A stretch of DNA of 64,000 nt from Streptomyces sp. NBC_01197 (lineage in GTDB: Bacteria; Actinomycetota; Actinomycetes; Streptomycetales; Streptomycetaceae): NCBI RefSeq assembly GCF_036010505.1, contig NZ_CP108569.1, positions 3,421,001 to 3,485,000 on the forward strand. Direction: 5' to 3'. Shown here piece after piece: positions 25,666 to 34,255 of the stretch. How positions within the stretch are numbered: position 1 is the first letter of the stretch; every line of letters starts with the position of its first letter. Made by a program: the position numbers and the translations under genes. The notes under the pieces were generated by a model, which saw only the letters and a list, made by a program, of their open reading frames with translations, ran no database searches and was not told the DNA's origin.

Positions 25666-25735
25666 CGTGGGCCTACTGGACTGACGCGGGCGCACTGGAC
25701 ACTGACGCGAGCGTGCTGGACTGACGCCGGCGCGG
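25660..25735. repeat. Imperfect tandem repeats of about 20 bp
   Basis: CTGACGYGGGCSYACTGGA and variants (TGGACTGACGCGGGCGCAC, TGGACACTGACGCGAGCGTG, TGGACTGACGCCGGCGCGG) repeat three to four times just after the FkbM stop. This looks like replication slippage; no coding or hairpin role seen. Confidence 0.7.
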
Positions 25736-25797
25736 GTCTTCCCGCGGCGGGGGAAGGGCCGCACCGGCGACGCGGTGGTGGCTACTGACGGCAGCGA

Positions 25798-27018
25798 CTA
25801 CCGGTCACGGTCGAACGGGAGGTCCAGCATCCGGATGGCGTTGCCCCGCAGAAGCTTGTAAGCCACCTCGTCGGACAGCCCGGCCATGTGGTCCGCCGCC
25901 ACCTGCTTCGTGTTCGGCCAGGTCGAGTCGACGTGCGGGTAGTCCGTCTCGAAGGTCGCGTTGTTCACGCCGACCGTCTCGATCGACTCGACCCCGTGCT
26001 TGTCCCGGAAGAAGCAGCAGAAGATCTGCCGGTAGTAGTACGACGAGGGCGGCTCCGGGATCAGATCCTTGACCCCGCCCCAGGCCCGGTGCTCCTCCCA
26101 GACGTCGTCGGCGCGCTCCAGGGCGTAGGGGATCCACCCCATCTGGCCTTCACTGTAGGCGAGTTTGAGCCGTGGGAACTTCACCAGGACCCCCGAGAAC
26201 AGGAAGTCCATCATCGACGCCATGGCGTTGTTGAAGCTCAGCGACGCCTGCACGGCGGGAGGAGCGTCGGGCGACGCCGCAGGCATCTGCGACGACGATC
26301 CGATGTGCATGTTGACGACGGTTCCGGTCTCCTCGCAGGCCGCGAAGAACGGGTCCCAGTAGCCGGAGTGGATGGACGGGAGCCCGAGGTACGTCGGGAT
26401 CTCGGAGAAGGTGACCGCCCGCACGCCGCGAGCGGCGTTGCGCCGGATCTCCGCGACAGCGAGGTCGATGTCCCACAGCGGGATGAGGCACAGCGGGATC
26501 AGCCGGCCGCCGCTGTCACCACACCACTCCTCGACCATCCAGTCGTTGTACGCGCGGACACAGGCGAGGCCCACCTCCTTGTCCTTGGCCTCCGCGAAGG
26601 TCTGCCCGCAGAAGCGCGGGAAGGTCGGGAAGCACAGCGATGCCTCGACGTGGTTCAGCTCCATGTCCTCCAGACGGGCTTTCGGGTCCCAGCAGCCACG
26701 GCGCATCTGTTCGCGCGTGATGCCGTCGAGCGTCATCTCGTCCCGGGAGAAGCCGACGGCGGCAATGATCCGCTTGTACGGGAAGATGCTGCCCTCGTAC
26801 TCCCACCAGTCCGTGATCTGCCCCTCCGGATCGGTGGTGAACTTGTACTTCCCGCCGACGTACGCCAGCTCACCGATGCCGGCCGTGAACGGCTTCGGTC
26901 CCCGGTCCCGGTACTTGCTCGGTAGCCACGTCTCGAAGAGGTGCGCGGGCTCGATCACGTGGTCGTCCACGCTGATGACGCGGGGAAGCTCACTGCTGTC
27001 AATCTTCTTGCTGACCAC
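25798..27018 (-). CDS. Amidohydrolase family protein (TIM-barrel metal-dependent hydrolase)
   Basis: 406 residues. The start VISVDDHVIEPAHLFETWLP carries the DxHxxxP-type first metal motif, with NMHIGSSSQM (a later metal His) and FETDYPHVDSTWPN near the end as in ACMSD-like amidohydrolases. It probably hydrolyses or decarboxylates a ring or amide substrate in the cytosol. GTG 27018 is chosen because GGGGG lies eight bases upstream; the longer reading has no ribosome site. It is divergent from the DoxX-like gene, and the intergenic AT-richer stretch with TCAGTT/AACTGACG near 27,165-27,185 is a likely promoter zone. Confidence 0.88.
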   Translation of the reverse strand: MVSKKIDSSELPRVISVDDHVIEPAHLFETWLPSKYRDRGPKPFTAGIGELAYVGGKYKFTTDPEGQITDWWEYEGSIFPYKRIIAAVGFSRDEMTLDGITREQMRRGCWDPKARLEDMELNHVEASLCFPTFPRFCGQTFAEAKDKEVGLACVRAYNDWMVEEWCGDSGGRLIPLCLIPLWDIDLAVAEIRRNAARGVRAVTFSEIPTYLGLPSIHSGYWDPFFAACEETGTVVNMHIGSSSQMPAASPDAPPAVQASLSFNNAMASMMDFLFSGVLVKFPRLKLAYSEGQMGWIPYALERADDVWEEHRAWGGVKDLIPEPPSSYYYRQIFCCFFRDKHGVESIETVGVNNATFETDYPHVDSTWPNTKQVAADHMAGLSDEVAYKLLRGNAIRMLDLPFDRDR

Positions 27019-27205
27019 TCCACTTACCCCCAACTGCCTGCCGGTTTTCACCGACTCGAATCTGACGCTCCATCAGATTCAGGGTATGGCGTACGCCGAT
27101 GGACGACAAGCACCCCACCGGAAACGGCCCCTCGCGCACCCTTGCGCGATCGGGGCGGATCCGTTGAACTGACGCCTCATCAGTTAAATCTAGGGAGTGC
27201 GGCCG

Positions 27206-27655
27206 ATGCAGACGATGTGGATCAGCGGAGCCGAGTGGTTCGCCGTGCTCCGGATCGGGCTGGGCCTCTGGTGGCTGGAGAGCTGGCGCCACAAGGACAA
27301 GAAGACGTGGTTCGGCGGCGGCGGAATCCAGTGGGCGGCCGGCATCGCGTCCGAGCACCGCTGGGCCTTCGTCCGTTCGGGCTTCGACCTCATGGTGAAG
27401 CCACGGCCGCGCACGATGGCGTACGTCGTCGCCTACGCGGAACTGGCCCTCGGCCTCGGACTGATCGCCGGTCTCCTCACGCCGGTCGCCCTGGTGGCCG
27501 GCCTGGCTCTCAGCCTGATCTATCTCGTACTGATGATCCACGACGTGTCGGAGCAGGGACAGAACCTGATGATGGCGCTGATCTCCGCCGTCGGGCTGCT
27601 CGGCATGTGCTGGCAGGCCTGGTCGCTCGATGCGGCGCTGGGACTGTTCGTCTGA
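27206..27655 (+). CDS. DoxX-like integral membrane protein
   Basis: About 149 residues. Membrane helices are visible at WFAVLRIGLGLWWLESW, TMAYVVAYAELALGLGLIAGL, PVALVAGLALSLIYLVLMI and LMMALISAVGLLGMCW, the four-helix DoxX arrangement. ATG 27206 follows GGGAG by nine bases; GTG 27197 is an alternative. DoxX proteins are often linked to quinone or redox stress functions. It is divergent from the amidohydrolase, which suggests shared control, but a joint pathway is only inferred. Confidence 0.8.
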   Translation: MQTMWISGAEWFAVLRIGLGLWWLESWRHKDKKTWFGGGGIQWAAGIASEHRWAFVRSGFDLMVKPRPRTMAYVVAYAELALGLGLIAGLLTPVALVAGLALSLIYLVLMIHDVSEQGQNLMMALISAVGLLGMCWQAWSLDAALGLFV

Positions 27656-27818
27656 GGGGGCGAGGAGGCCCCCATCCGCCCCGGGGTCGTCCGCGTCCGC
27701 GACTCGGAAGATGTCCGGCTCCCCGCACTACCCTCACCCCCGCCGCCTGGTCGGCCTTCGCCGCCGAAGCGGGTGCCGACCCGGGTGACGGCAGGGGAGG
27801 GCAGAGCACACAGACCGG

Positions 27819-28772
27819 TCAGAGTGTCAGGAGCCGCTCGACGAGGTGGGCGGCCGAGTCCGGGCCGGCCGCCAGTACGACGCGGCAGTGGGCACCTTCC
27901 TGCGGTGGGTAGTTGAGGAACTGGCCGCGCAGGTCGCAGACGGTCTGGCCGCGGCCGGGGCCCTGGGTCGCGTCGACCACGACGTGCACGTTGGGCGCGA
28001 GCGTCGGTACCACGCCTCCGACGGCGATGGCCGCCGCCAGCGGGTCGTGCACCGCGCAGCAGCGGCGGCCGAACGTCTCCAGGTAGAAGTCGTAGTAGAG
28101 GTCCATCATCTCGCCCAGGGCGGTGGGCAGCGGGCGGCCCGAGTCCAGCAGACGCTGACGGTCCGTCTCTTCGAGGGTGTGCGCGAGGGTGACGTCGAGC
28201 GGGACGAGCGTGATGTCCCACGGCGCGGCGAGGACTTCGGCTGCGGCCTCGGGGTCGTTGTGGATGTTCGCCTCGGCGACCGGCGTGACGTTTCCGCTCT
28301 GCTGGGCGGCGCCGCCCATGATGGTGATGTCCTGTACCAGCGAGGGCAGTCCGGGCTCCCGGCGGAGGGCCTCGGCCACGTTGGTGAGCGGGCCGGTGGT
28401 GAGCAGCCGCAGCTTCCCCCGGTGGGCGCGGGCGAGCTCGATGATCATGTCGGCGGCGTCCTGCGCGACGGCCGACTGGACCGAGTCGGGCACGGTGATG
28501 TCACCGATGCCGTTGTGGCCGTGGATGTGGGGCACGGAGCCCGCGTACGTACCGGCCTGCGGGTCGGCCGCGCCGACGGCCACGGGGATGGTGGCGCGCC
28601 CGGCGAGCTGGGTGAGCGCCAGGGTGTTTCGGGCCGCCTGGGTGGAGTTGACGTTGCCGCTGACGGTGCCGATGCCGACTATCTCTATCTCGGGCGAGGC
28701 CAGCAGGTAGGCGAGCGCCATCGAGTCGTCGATGCCGGTGTCGCAGTCGAAGTAGAGCGGCTGGGCTGTCAT
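27819..28772 (-). CDS. Inosine-uridine-type nucleoside hydrolase
   Basis: 317 residues. The N-terminal aspartate cluster DCDTGIDDSMA (Asp9, Asp11, Asp15, Asp16) binds calcium in this family. NVNSTQAARNTLAL, the GHNGIGD loop and HDPLAAAI near the C-terminus complete the signature. It splits the N-glycosidic bond of ribonucleosides in the cytosol. Its start is 67 bases downstream of the MFS transporter stop on the same strand and a GntR regulator lies divergent, so import followed by hydrolysis of a nucleoside is the likely module. Confidence 0.92.
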   Translation of the reverse strand: MTAQPLYFDCDTGIDDSMALAYLLASPEIEIVGIGTVSGNVNSTQAARNTLALTQLAGRATIPVAVGAADPQAGTYAGSVPHIHGHNGIGDITVPDSVQSAVAQDAADMIIELARAHRGKLRLLTTGPLTNVAEALRREPGLPSLVQDITIMGGAAQQSGNVTPVAEANIHNDPEAAAEVLAAPWDITLVPLDVTLAHTLEETDRQRLLDSGRPLPTALGEMMDLYYDFYLETFGRRCCAVHDPLAAAIAVGGVVPTLAPNVHVVVDATQGPGRGQTVCDLRGQFLNYPPQEGAHCRVVLAAGPDSAAHLVERLLTL

Positions 28773-28839
28773 GGGGGGTCCTTCACGGTCGGGGCAGTGG
28801 CTGCCGGGGAGGGTATGGGGGCGAGTGGGGTGGCGGCCG

Positions 28840-30276
28840 TCAGTCCGCCCGCCGGGTGATGAACAGGCTGGCCACCAAAGCGAGAACCGAGATCCCCACC
28901 GAGATCCACAGGGCGGTGCTGTAGCCGGCGTGCGTGGCGCGGGCCGCGTACGGGGCGACGATGCCGATGCCGGTGCTCGCGCCGATCCCGAAGGCGGCGC
29001 TGTTGAGGCCCGGCAGCGCAGCGGGCGCGTCCTTGGGCGAGTTCAGTACCCCGAGGCCGTTCACGGTCGTCAGGACGAGGCCGTTGTACGTGATGCCGAG
29101 GAAGGCAACCGCCGCGAAGACGGTCCACTTCTCCAGCGGGTACGAGGCGATGACGCACAGGGCCACGATGCTCAGGACGAGACCGGCACGGAGTGTGATC
29201 AACCAGCCCTGCCTGTCGGCCAGCCGCCCGGCCATCGGGGCGGCGGCCAGCCCGATCAGCGCCGCGGGTGTGAGGAAGAGCAGCGACGATTCGGTGGCGG
29301 TCATACCGAAGCCGGCCCCCGGGTTCTGGCTGATGACCACAACGGTGAAGTTGATGACCGCGAAGATCCCGGACAGCGAGATCACGGTCGTCGCGATGAC
29401 CGGCCACACCTGGCGGGACTTGAGGTGCCTGAGCGCGATCAGGGGGGTGGTCCTGCGGCGCTCGACCATTCCGAAGGCGACGGCCGAGACGACGGTGCCT
29501 GCCAGATAGGCGAGGGTGCTCGTGCTGTGCCAGCCGTCGGCGAAACCGTGCGAGACGAGGTAGGTGACGCAGTACAGCGCGATCGACAGGGTGGCCGCGC
29601 CCCACCAGTCCATCCGGCCCTTGACCGGCTGCCCGTCCTTGGGCAGGACGAACACCACACAGACCGAAGCGGCGACGCCGATGACCAGGATGACGGCGAA
29701 GATCGACCGGTAGCCGAAGGCGTCGGACATCCGGCCGCCGAGGAGCCCGTCCACACCGCCGACACCGCCGTTGATCGCGGTGATCACTCCGAGCGCGGTG
29801 GCGAAGACCTTCTTGCTGAGCCGCTCGTTGAGGACGACGTACGCGATCTGGAAGGCGGCACTCGACGCGCCCTGCAGCACCCGGCCGGTCAGCAGGACCG
29901 GCAGGTTCGGGGCGACGATGCAGAGGACCGTGCCCACGGTGGTCACGATCAGGACCGCGATGAGGATCCGGCGGCGCCCCCGGAAGTCGCTGAGGCGGCT
30001 CAGGACGACGCCCGTGATCGCTCCGGCCAGGAAGAACAGCGAAGAGACCTGGGCTATCCCGTCCACGCTTCCGTGGAGCTGACGCGCCATTTCCGGCAGC
30101 GCAGGGGTGATCATGCTGGCGTTCAGCTGAAAGGCGATGACGCTCAGCAACAGCGTCGCCACCAGGGCGACCGCCTTCCTCCCCTGGAGGAGCGGCGTTT
30201 CATTCGGCGTTTCACCCTGTTCCAGCGGGTTTCTGTCTCTGATACCTGAGCTGCCGCCCGGACTGCCTGTGTTCAC
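28840..30276 (-). CDS. MFS transporter (DHA2-like, about 14 membrane helices)
   Basis: 478 residues from GTG 30276 (ATGAGG ribosome site seven bases upstream); an upstream ATG at 30288 has none. The pattern is a major-facilitator protein: first helix ALVATLLLSVIAFQLNASMI, motif A LSRLSDFRGRRRILI between helices 2 and 3, motif C-like region after GRVLQGASSAAFQIAYVVL. More than twelve hydrophobic segments. It is upstream of the nucleoside hydrolase, so nucleoside or purine uptake is the best guess, although the subfamily usually exports drugs. Confidence 0.87.
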   Translation of the reverse strand: MNTGSPGGSSGIRDRNPLEQGETPNETPLLQGRKAVALVATLLLSVIAFQLNASMITPALPEMARQLHGSVDGIAQVSSLFFLAGAITGVVLSRLSDFRGRRRILIAVLIVTTVGTVLCIVAPNLPVLLTGRVLQGASSAAFQIAYVVLNERLSKKVFATALGVITAINGGVGGVDGLLGGRMSDAFGYRSIFAVILVIGVAASVCVVFVLPKDGQPVKGRMDWWGAATLSIALYCVTYLVSHGFADGWHSTSTLAYLAGTVVSAVAFGMVERRRTTPLIALRHLKSRQVWPVIATTVISLSGIFAVINFTVVVISQNPGAGFGMTATESSLLFLTPAALIGLAAAPMAGRLADRQGWLITLRAGLVLSIVALCVIASYPLEKWTVFAAVAFLGITYNGLVLTTVNGLGVLNSPKDAPAALPGLNSAAFGIGASTGIGIVAPYAARATHAGYSTALWISVGISVLALVASLFITRRAD

Positions 30277-30415
30277 AAGGAACCTCATCGTTACAGTGAG
30301 TCACACTCTTGGCTGATGTGAGATGTTATACCTCTCCGTCTGACATGCGTCTAGTGTCGATGGATTTCTGGTTAGATGGTCTGGATCACCGGCCCGTAGC
30401 GAAGCGAGGTACGCC

Positions 30416-31234
30416 GTGCCTGTCACCGCCCCCACCGTCGACGGGTTTCTGGCCGAACCCATGACCGTCTCCGTGGGCCAGCCGCTGCGGGTGGCCGTCT
30501 ACTCACGCCTCGCGCAGGGCATCCGGGACCAGGTCTTCCCGCTGGGCTCGGCCCTGCCTAAGGAGGCCGACCTCGGCACCCGGCTCGGGGTGAGCCGCAC
30601 CGTGGTGCGCGAGGCCCTCATGCTGCTGGAGGAGGACGGGCTCATCCGCACCCGCCGTGGAGTGGGACGGTTCGTCAGCCAGACGCTCCCGCGCCAGGGC
30701 CTGGAGCAGCTGCAGCCGTTCGAGGAGACGCTCACCACGCCCGAACAGCCCGTGCGCGCCGAGCGCCTGGAGATGAACCTCCAGCGCACGACGGACTTCG
30801 TCCTGCAGGGCCTCGGGCTCGAAGAGGGCAGCAACGCGTGGTTCTGCGAAACCCGGCTGACCCGTGGCACGGAGCAACTGGCCCTGGTCCAGGAGCACAT
30901 CGCCTGCGGTTCGGACCTCCGTGCGCTCTCCCCCGTGGTCGCCGACCGGGTCCAGGAGCTGCACGACAGCCCGCGCACCCTGCTCGGCGCCATGACCGGC
31001 ATGCTCGGCCCGGTCTTCGGCCCCGGTGAATGCACGATCACCGCCGGCATCGCCGGAGCCACCCGCGGCAGGCTCCTCGGGCTGCGCCCCACCGATCCGC
31101 TGCTCATCATCACGCAGACCGCACAGCTGGGCGGCAGGCCCGCCTACCTGGCCAAGTACCTCGTCTCCCCCACCAGCGCGCCGCTCTCCATCCTCCAGCC
31201 GCCCCAGCCGGGCGCGGCGCCCGCACGGCCCTGA
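30416..31234 (+). CDS. GntR-family regulator with UTRA-like domain, divergent from nucleoside module
   Basis: 272 residues from GTG 30416 (GAGG upstream). The winged helix is typical: VYSRLAQGIRDQVFPLGSAL ... GTRLGVSRTVVREALMLLEE, DGLIRTRRGVGRFV. The effector domain ends TRGRLLGLRPTDPLLIITQT, AQLGGRPAYLAKYLVSP, a UTRA pattern. Divergent to the MFS/nucleoside hydrolase pair across 139 bases, it is the likely repressor of that operon. A GTGAGTCAC dyad at 30296-30304 is a weak operator candidate. Confidence 0.87.
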   Translation: MPVTAPTVDGFLAEPMTVSVGQPLRVAVYSRLAQGIRDQVFPLGSALPKEADLGTRLGVSRTVVREALMLLEEDGLIRTRRGVGRFVSQTLPRQGLEQLQPFEETLTTPEQPVRAERLEMNLQRTTDFVLQGLGLEEGSNAWFCETRLTRGTEQLALVQEHIACGSDLRALSPVVADRVQELHDSPRTLLGAMTGMLGPVFGPGECTITAGIAGATRGRLLGLRPTDPLLIITQTAQLGGRPAYLAKYLVSPTSAPLSILQPPQPGAAPARP

Positions 31235-31381
31235 GGCGCAGGACGGTTCGGGCCACGTCGCCTTGCGCAAAACGGAGTTACGTTACCAGGAGACGGAGCA
31301 GGCGGCGACGGACCGGGGCCCACCGTCAGCAGTGCGCCGACTGCGCCTCGTCGCCACGGGACGGGCGGATACCGGGCGGCC

Positions 31382-33511
31382 TCACCCGATCCGTACCTCC
31401 GTCTCCAGCGGCAGGTCCGCCGACGACCGGCCGACCGCCACCGTGTAGGTCCCCGGCACCACCGTCCAGCCGGTCCCGGCCGTCAGCCACACCGCGAACG
31501 CCTCACGGGGGAGGGCGAGTCGCACCGTCCGGCTCTCGCCCGGTTTCAGGGTGACCTTCTCGAACGCCTTCAGCTGCCCGGCCGGCTCCCCGGCCGCCGC
31601 GGGCGCTGTCAGATACAGCTGGACGACCTCGCTGCCGGTGCGGTGGCCGGTGTTGCGGATGCCGACGCTCGCGCGGTACCCGTCCCCGTGCCCGTCGAGG
31701 CGCAGGTCCGACAGCCGGAACGTGGTGTACGAGAGGCCGTGACCGAAGGGGAACAGCGGCTTCTCGCCGGAGCTCCGGTACCAGCGGTAGCCGACCGCGA
31801 GTTCCTCGTCGTAGTAGACCTGCACGCCGTCGCCCGGGTACTGCACGGCCGTCTTCGCCGGGCCCTGGTCCTCGGAGGCCGGGAAGGTCTCCGGCAGCCG
31901 GCCGCCCGGCTCGGCGTCGCCGAACAGCATCGCGGCCAGCGCGCTGCCCTGCTCCTGTCCGCCGTACCAGTTGGCGAGGACGGCCCCTGCGCCGTCGAGC
32001 CACGGCATGAGGACCGCGCCCGATGTGTTCAGGACGACGACCGTACGGGGGTTCGCCGCGACCACCGCCGCGATCAGCTCGTCCTGGCCGTCCGGCAGGG
32101 CGAGCGTGGTGCGGTCCGCGCCTTCGCTGGTGTAGTCGCCCGCCACCACGACGGCCACCTCCGCCGCCCGCGCCGCGTCGGCGGCCCCCGCGAGGCCCTT
32201 GGTGTACGTCACCGGGATGCGCCCGGCCCTCGCCCTGATCCCGGCGAGCGGGGTGACGACGGTGCCGCTGGCCTTGACCGCGCCCGAACCGCCGCCGTGT
32301 GTACGGGCCCCGGCGTCGGCCGCGTCGCCGATGACCGCGAGGGAGGCGGGGCGGGCGAACGGCAGCACCCGCGTGTTCTTGAGCAGCACACTGCCCTGGA
32401 CGCTGATGCTGCGGGCGAGCGCGCGATGCGCGTCGGTGCTGACCACCTTGGAGAGCACGGCGGCCGGGTCCGGAAGTCGGTGGTCGAAGAGCCCGGTCCG
32501 GTACATCGCGGTGAGGACGTGGACCGCCATCGTGTTCACGGTGGCCGCGCTCACCGTGCCCGCGCCGACGGCGTCCTTCAGTTTGCCGCCGAGATAGGTG
32601 GAGCCAGGCATCTCCATATCGGAGCCCGCCCGGGCGGTGCGCACGGTGCTGTGAGTGCCGCCCCAGTCGGACATCACCAGGCCGTCGAAGCCCCACGCGT
32701 CACGCAGGGTGTCCTGCACCGCTGTGCGGTTCTCGTGCGACCAGTGGCCGTTGACCTTGTTGTACGAGGTCATCACGGCGCCGGCGCCACCCCGCTGGAC
32801 GGCGGCGCGGAACCCCGGGTAGTAGATCTCGTGCAGGGCCCGCTGGGAGACCACCACGTCGATCGAGCCGCGGTGGATCTCCTGGTTGTTGGCCGCGAAG
32901 TGCTTGACGGTGGCCATCACCGGGTTGGCCTGGATGCCCTCGACGACCCGGGCGGCCAGCTCCGCGTTGAGAAAGGGGTCCTCGGTGAAGGTCTCGAAGG
33001 ACCGCCCCCAGTAAGGGACCCGCAGGATGTTGATGCAGGGCGCCAGGGCGATGTTGTGCCCCTTGGCCGCCTGTTCGGCGCCGTATGCGGCACCGTAGGT
33101 CCGCGCTGTGTCCGGGTCCCAGGTCGCCGCCAGGGTCTTGCAGTCGGGCCACTGGGTCACGCCGGTCGAGCGGTTGCCCACGCCGTTCGGCCCGTCGCCG
33201 AGGTACAGGGCCGGGATGTCCAGCCGGGTGTTGGCGAGGACCCGGCCCGCGTAGCCCACGGACCCGGTGGACCAGCCCTCGCCGTGCAGCAGGGCGATCT
33301 TCTCGTCCAGGGTCATCCGGGCGACGAGTCCGGCGGCCCTGGCGGCGGCCTGGGACGAGCCGGGCCGCGCTGCCGGGACCGTACGCACCGCCCCGGGGGC
33401 GACGCTCCGTACGGCCGCGGACGCACCGGTTGCCGAGGCCACCGTGGTGACGCCGGCGGCCACCATGCCCGCTCCGGCCAGTTTCAGTACCGATCTCCGG
33501 TCGACGTTCAT
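31382..33511 (-). CDS. GH3 beta-glucosidase, Tat-exported
   Basis: 709 residues from ATG 33511 (GGAAGGG before it). A twin-arginine signal, NVDRRSVLKLAGAGMVAAG, ends near ATGASA. The GH3 N-domain contains KHFAANNQE and the nucleophile in LVMSDWGGTHS. The C-terminal alpha/beta domain and a fibronectin-III-like tail (SVGIRNTGHRTGSEVVQLYL) complete a bglX-like architecture. It should hydrolyse beta-linked glucose or related oligosaccharides outside the cell. No sugar transporter is adjacent. Confidence 0.92.
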   Translation of the reverse strand: MNVDRRSVLKLAGAGMVAAGVTTVASATGASAAVRSVAPGAVRTVPAARPGSSQAAARAAGLVARMTLDEKIALLHGEGWSTGSVGYAGRVLANTRLDIPALYLGDGPNGVGNRSTGVTQWPDCKTLAATWDPDTARTYGAAYGAEQAAKGHNIALAPCINILRVPYWGRSFETFTEDPFLNAELAARVVEGIQANPVMATVKHFAANNQEIHRGSIDVVVSQRALHEIYYPGFRAAVQRGGAGAVMTSYNKVNGHWSHENRTAVQDTLRDAWGFDGLVMSDWGGTHSTVRTARAGSDMEMPGSTYLGGKLKDAVGAGTVSAATVNTMAVHVLTAMYRTGLFDHRLPDPAAVLSKVVSTDAHRALARSISVQGSVLLKNTRVLPFARPASLAVIGDAADAGARTHGGGSGAVKASGTVVTPLAGIRARAGRIPVTYTKGLAGAADAARAAEVAVVVAGDYTSEGADRTTLALPDGQDELIAAVVAANPRTVVVLNTSGAVLMPWLDGAGAVLANWYGGQEQGSALAAMLFGDAEPGGRLPETFPASEDQGPAKTAVQYPGDGVQVYYDEELAVGYRWYRSSGEKPLFPFGHGLSYTTFRLSDLRLDGHGDGYRASVGIRNTGHRTGSEVVQLYLTAPAAAGEPAGQLKAFEKVTLKPGESRTVRLALPREAFAVWLTAGTGWTVVPGTYTVAVGRSSADLPLETEVRIG

Positions 33512-33571
33512 GTGCCCTTCCGAGTCGCTGTCATGGATGTATGAGCCGGTGACGGCAGCGGACAGCACCGC

Positions 33572-33606
33572 GCCCCGGAAGGGCCGAAAGGACGGCCGCC
33601 CGGGGC
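33572..33606 (-). terminator. GC-rich hairpin downstream of the chaplin gene
   Basis: GCCCCGG (33572-33578) with inner GGCCG pairs with CGGCC and CCGGGGC (33600-33606). It lies between the chaplin stop (33684) and the beta-glucosidase start, both on the minus strand, so it most likely ends the chaplin transcript. Confidence 0.5.
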
Positions 33607-33683
33607 ACGGTGCTCACTGCTTCACTGCTGATTCACTGCTGGGGCACTACAGGCTCGCTACTGGCTGACCGACGGTGCTTCGG

Positions 33684-34088
33684 TCAGTTCCAGCCGTGGT
33701 TCCAGCCGCCGTGGTCGTGGTCACGGCCGTGGTCGTGGTCACGGCAGTGGTCGTGGTCACGCCCGTGGTCGTGGTCACGCCCGTGGTCGCGGTCGCGCCC
33801 GTGGTCGCGGCCGTGGTCGCGGTCACGGCCGTGGTCGCGGTCGCGGCCGCCGTTCACGCAGGTGTTGCCGAACGCCGGGTTGAGCAGGCCGATGACGTTG
33901 ACGCTGTTGCCGCAGACGTTGGCCGAGACATCGATCGGCACCTGGACGACGTTGCCGGAGAGCACACCGGGCGAGCCGATGGCTGCGGCCTCGGCCCCGC
34001 TGTCCGCGGAGGCGATCGACGCACCCCCCAGCACAGTGGCGGCGGCAGCGATGGCAGACAGCACGGTCATCCGCACGATTCGAGACAT
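33684..34088 (-). CDS. Chaplin with an Arg/Asp/His/Gly repeat tail
   Basis: 134 residues from ATG 34088: a Sec signal (MTVLSAIAAAATVLGGASIA), then one chaplin domain, GSPGVLSGNVVQVPIDVSAN, VCGNSVNVIGLLNPAFGNTC, with both conserved cysteines. Chaplins are surface-active amyloid proteins that coat aerial hyphae and lower water surface tension. Short chaplins usually end right after this domain. Here about 50 residues of RDxDHG-type repeats follow, ending GGWNHGWN, encoded by an 18-bp-type tandem array at about 33711-33850. One repeat has Cys instead of Gly (HDHCRD). The tail could bind metal or the cell wall; that is inference. Confidence 0.85.
   Translation of the reverse strand: MSRIVRMTVLSAIAAAATVLGGASIASADSGAEAAAIGSPGVLSGNVVQVPIDVSANVCGNSVNVIGLLNPAFGNTCVNGGRDRDHGRDRDHGRDHGRDRDHGRDHDHGRDHDHCRDHDHGRDHDHGGWNHGWN
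33711..33850. repeat. Tandem GTGGTCGTGGTCACG-type array inside the chaplin gene
   Basis: In-frame repeats of six-codon units built from CCGTGGTCGTGGTCACG variants encode the RDHDHG tail. Such arrays expand and contract readily by slippage, so length should vary between strains. Confidence 0.85.
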
Positions 34089-34255
34089 GTAGACACAAAC
34101 CCTTCCGTAGGAGCACTCCGGGGCCGGATACACGCGGGCCCTCTTGTGTGGACCTCCGCTATGCCTGCCCGCTCGCGCCGCTTCCGCATCGTCACTTCAC
34201 CCGAAGAGACGCGGAGTTGAGCAGGCGCACCCATGGTGGTCTGCGAAAACGCCGG

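Noticed and set aside
30289..30415. Candidate GntR operator between the MFS and GntR genes
   Set aside because: Only short dyads (GTGAGTCAC, GACA...TGTC) were found; too weak to list as a site.
31643..33544. 633-codon plus-strand frame opposite the beta-glucosidase
   Set aside because: Antisense shadow; no recognisable protein features, while the minus strand has a full GH3 enzyme.
33675..34220. Val/Thr/Ala-rich plus-strand frame (VVVVTAVVVVT) opposite the chaplin
   Set aside because: It is the complement of the RDHDHG repeat array, not a membrane protein gene.
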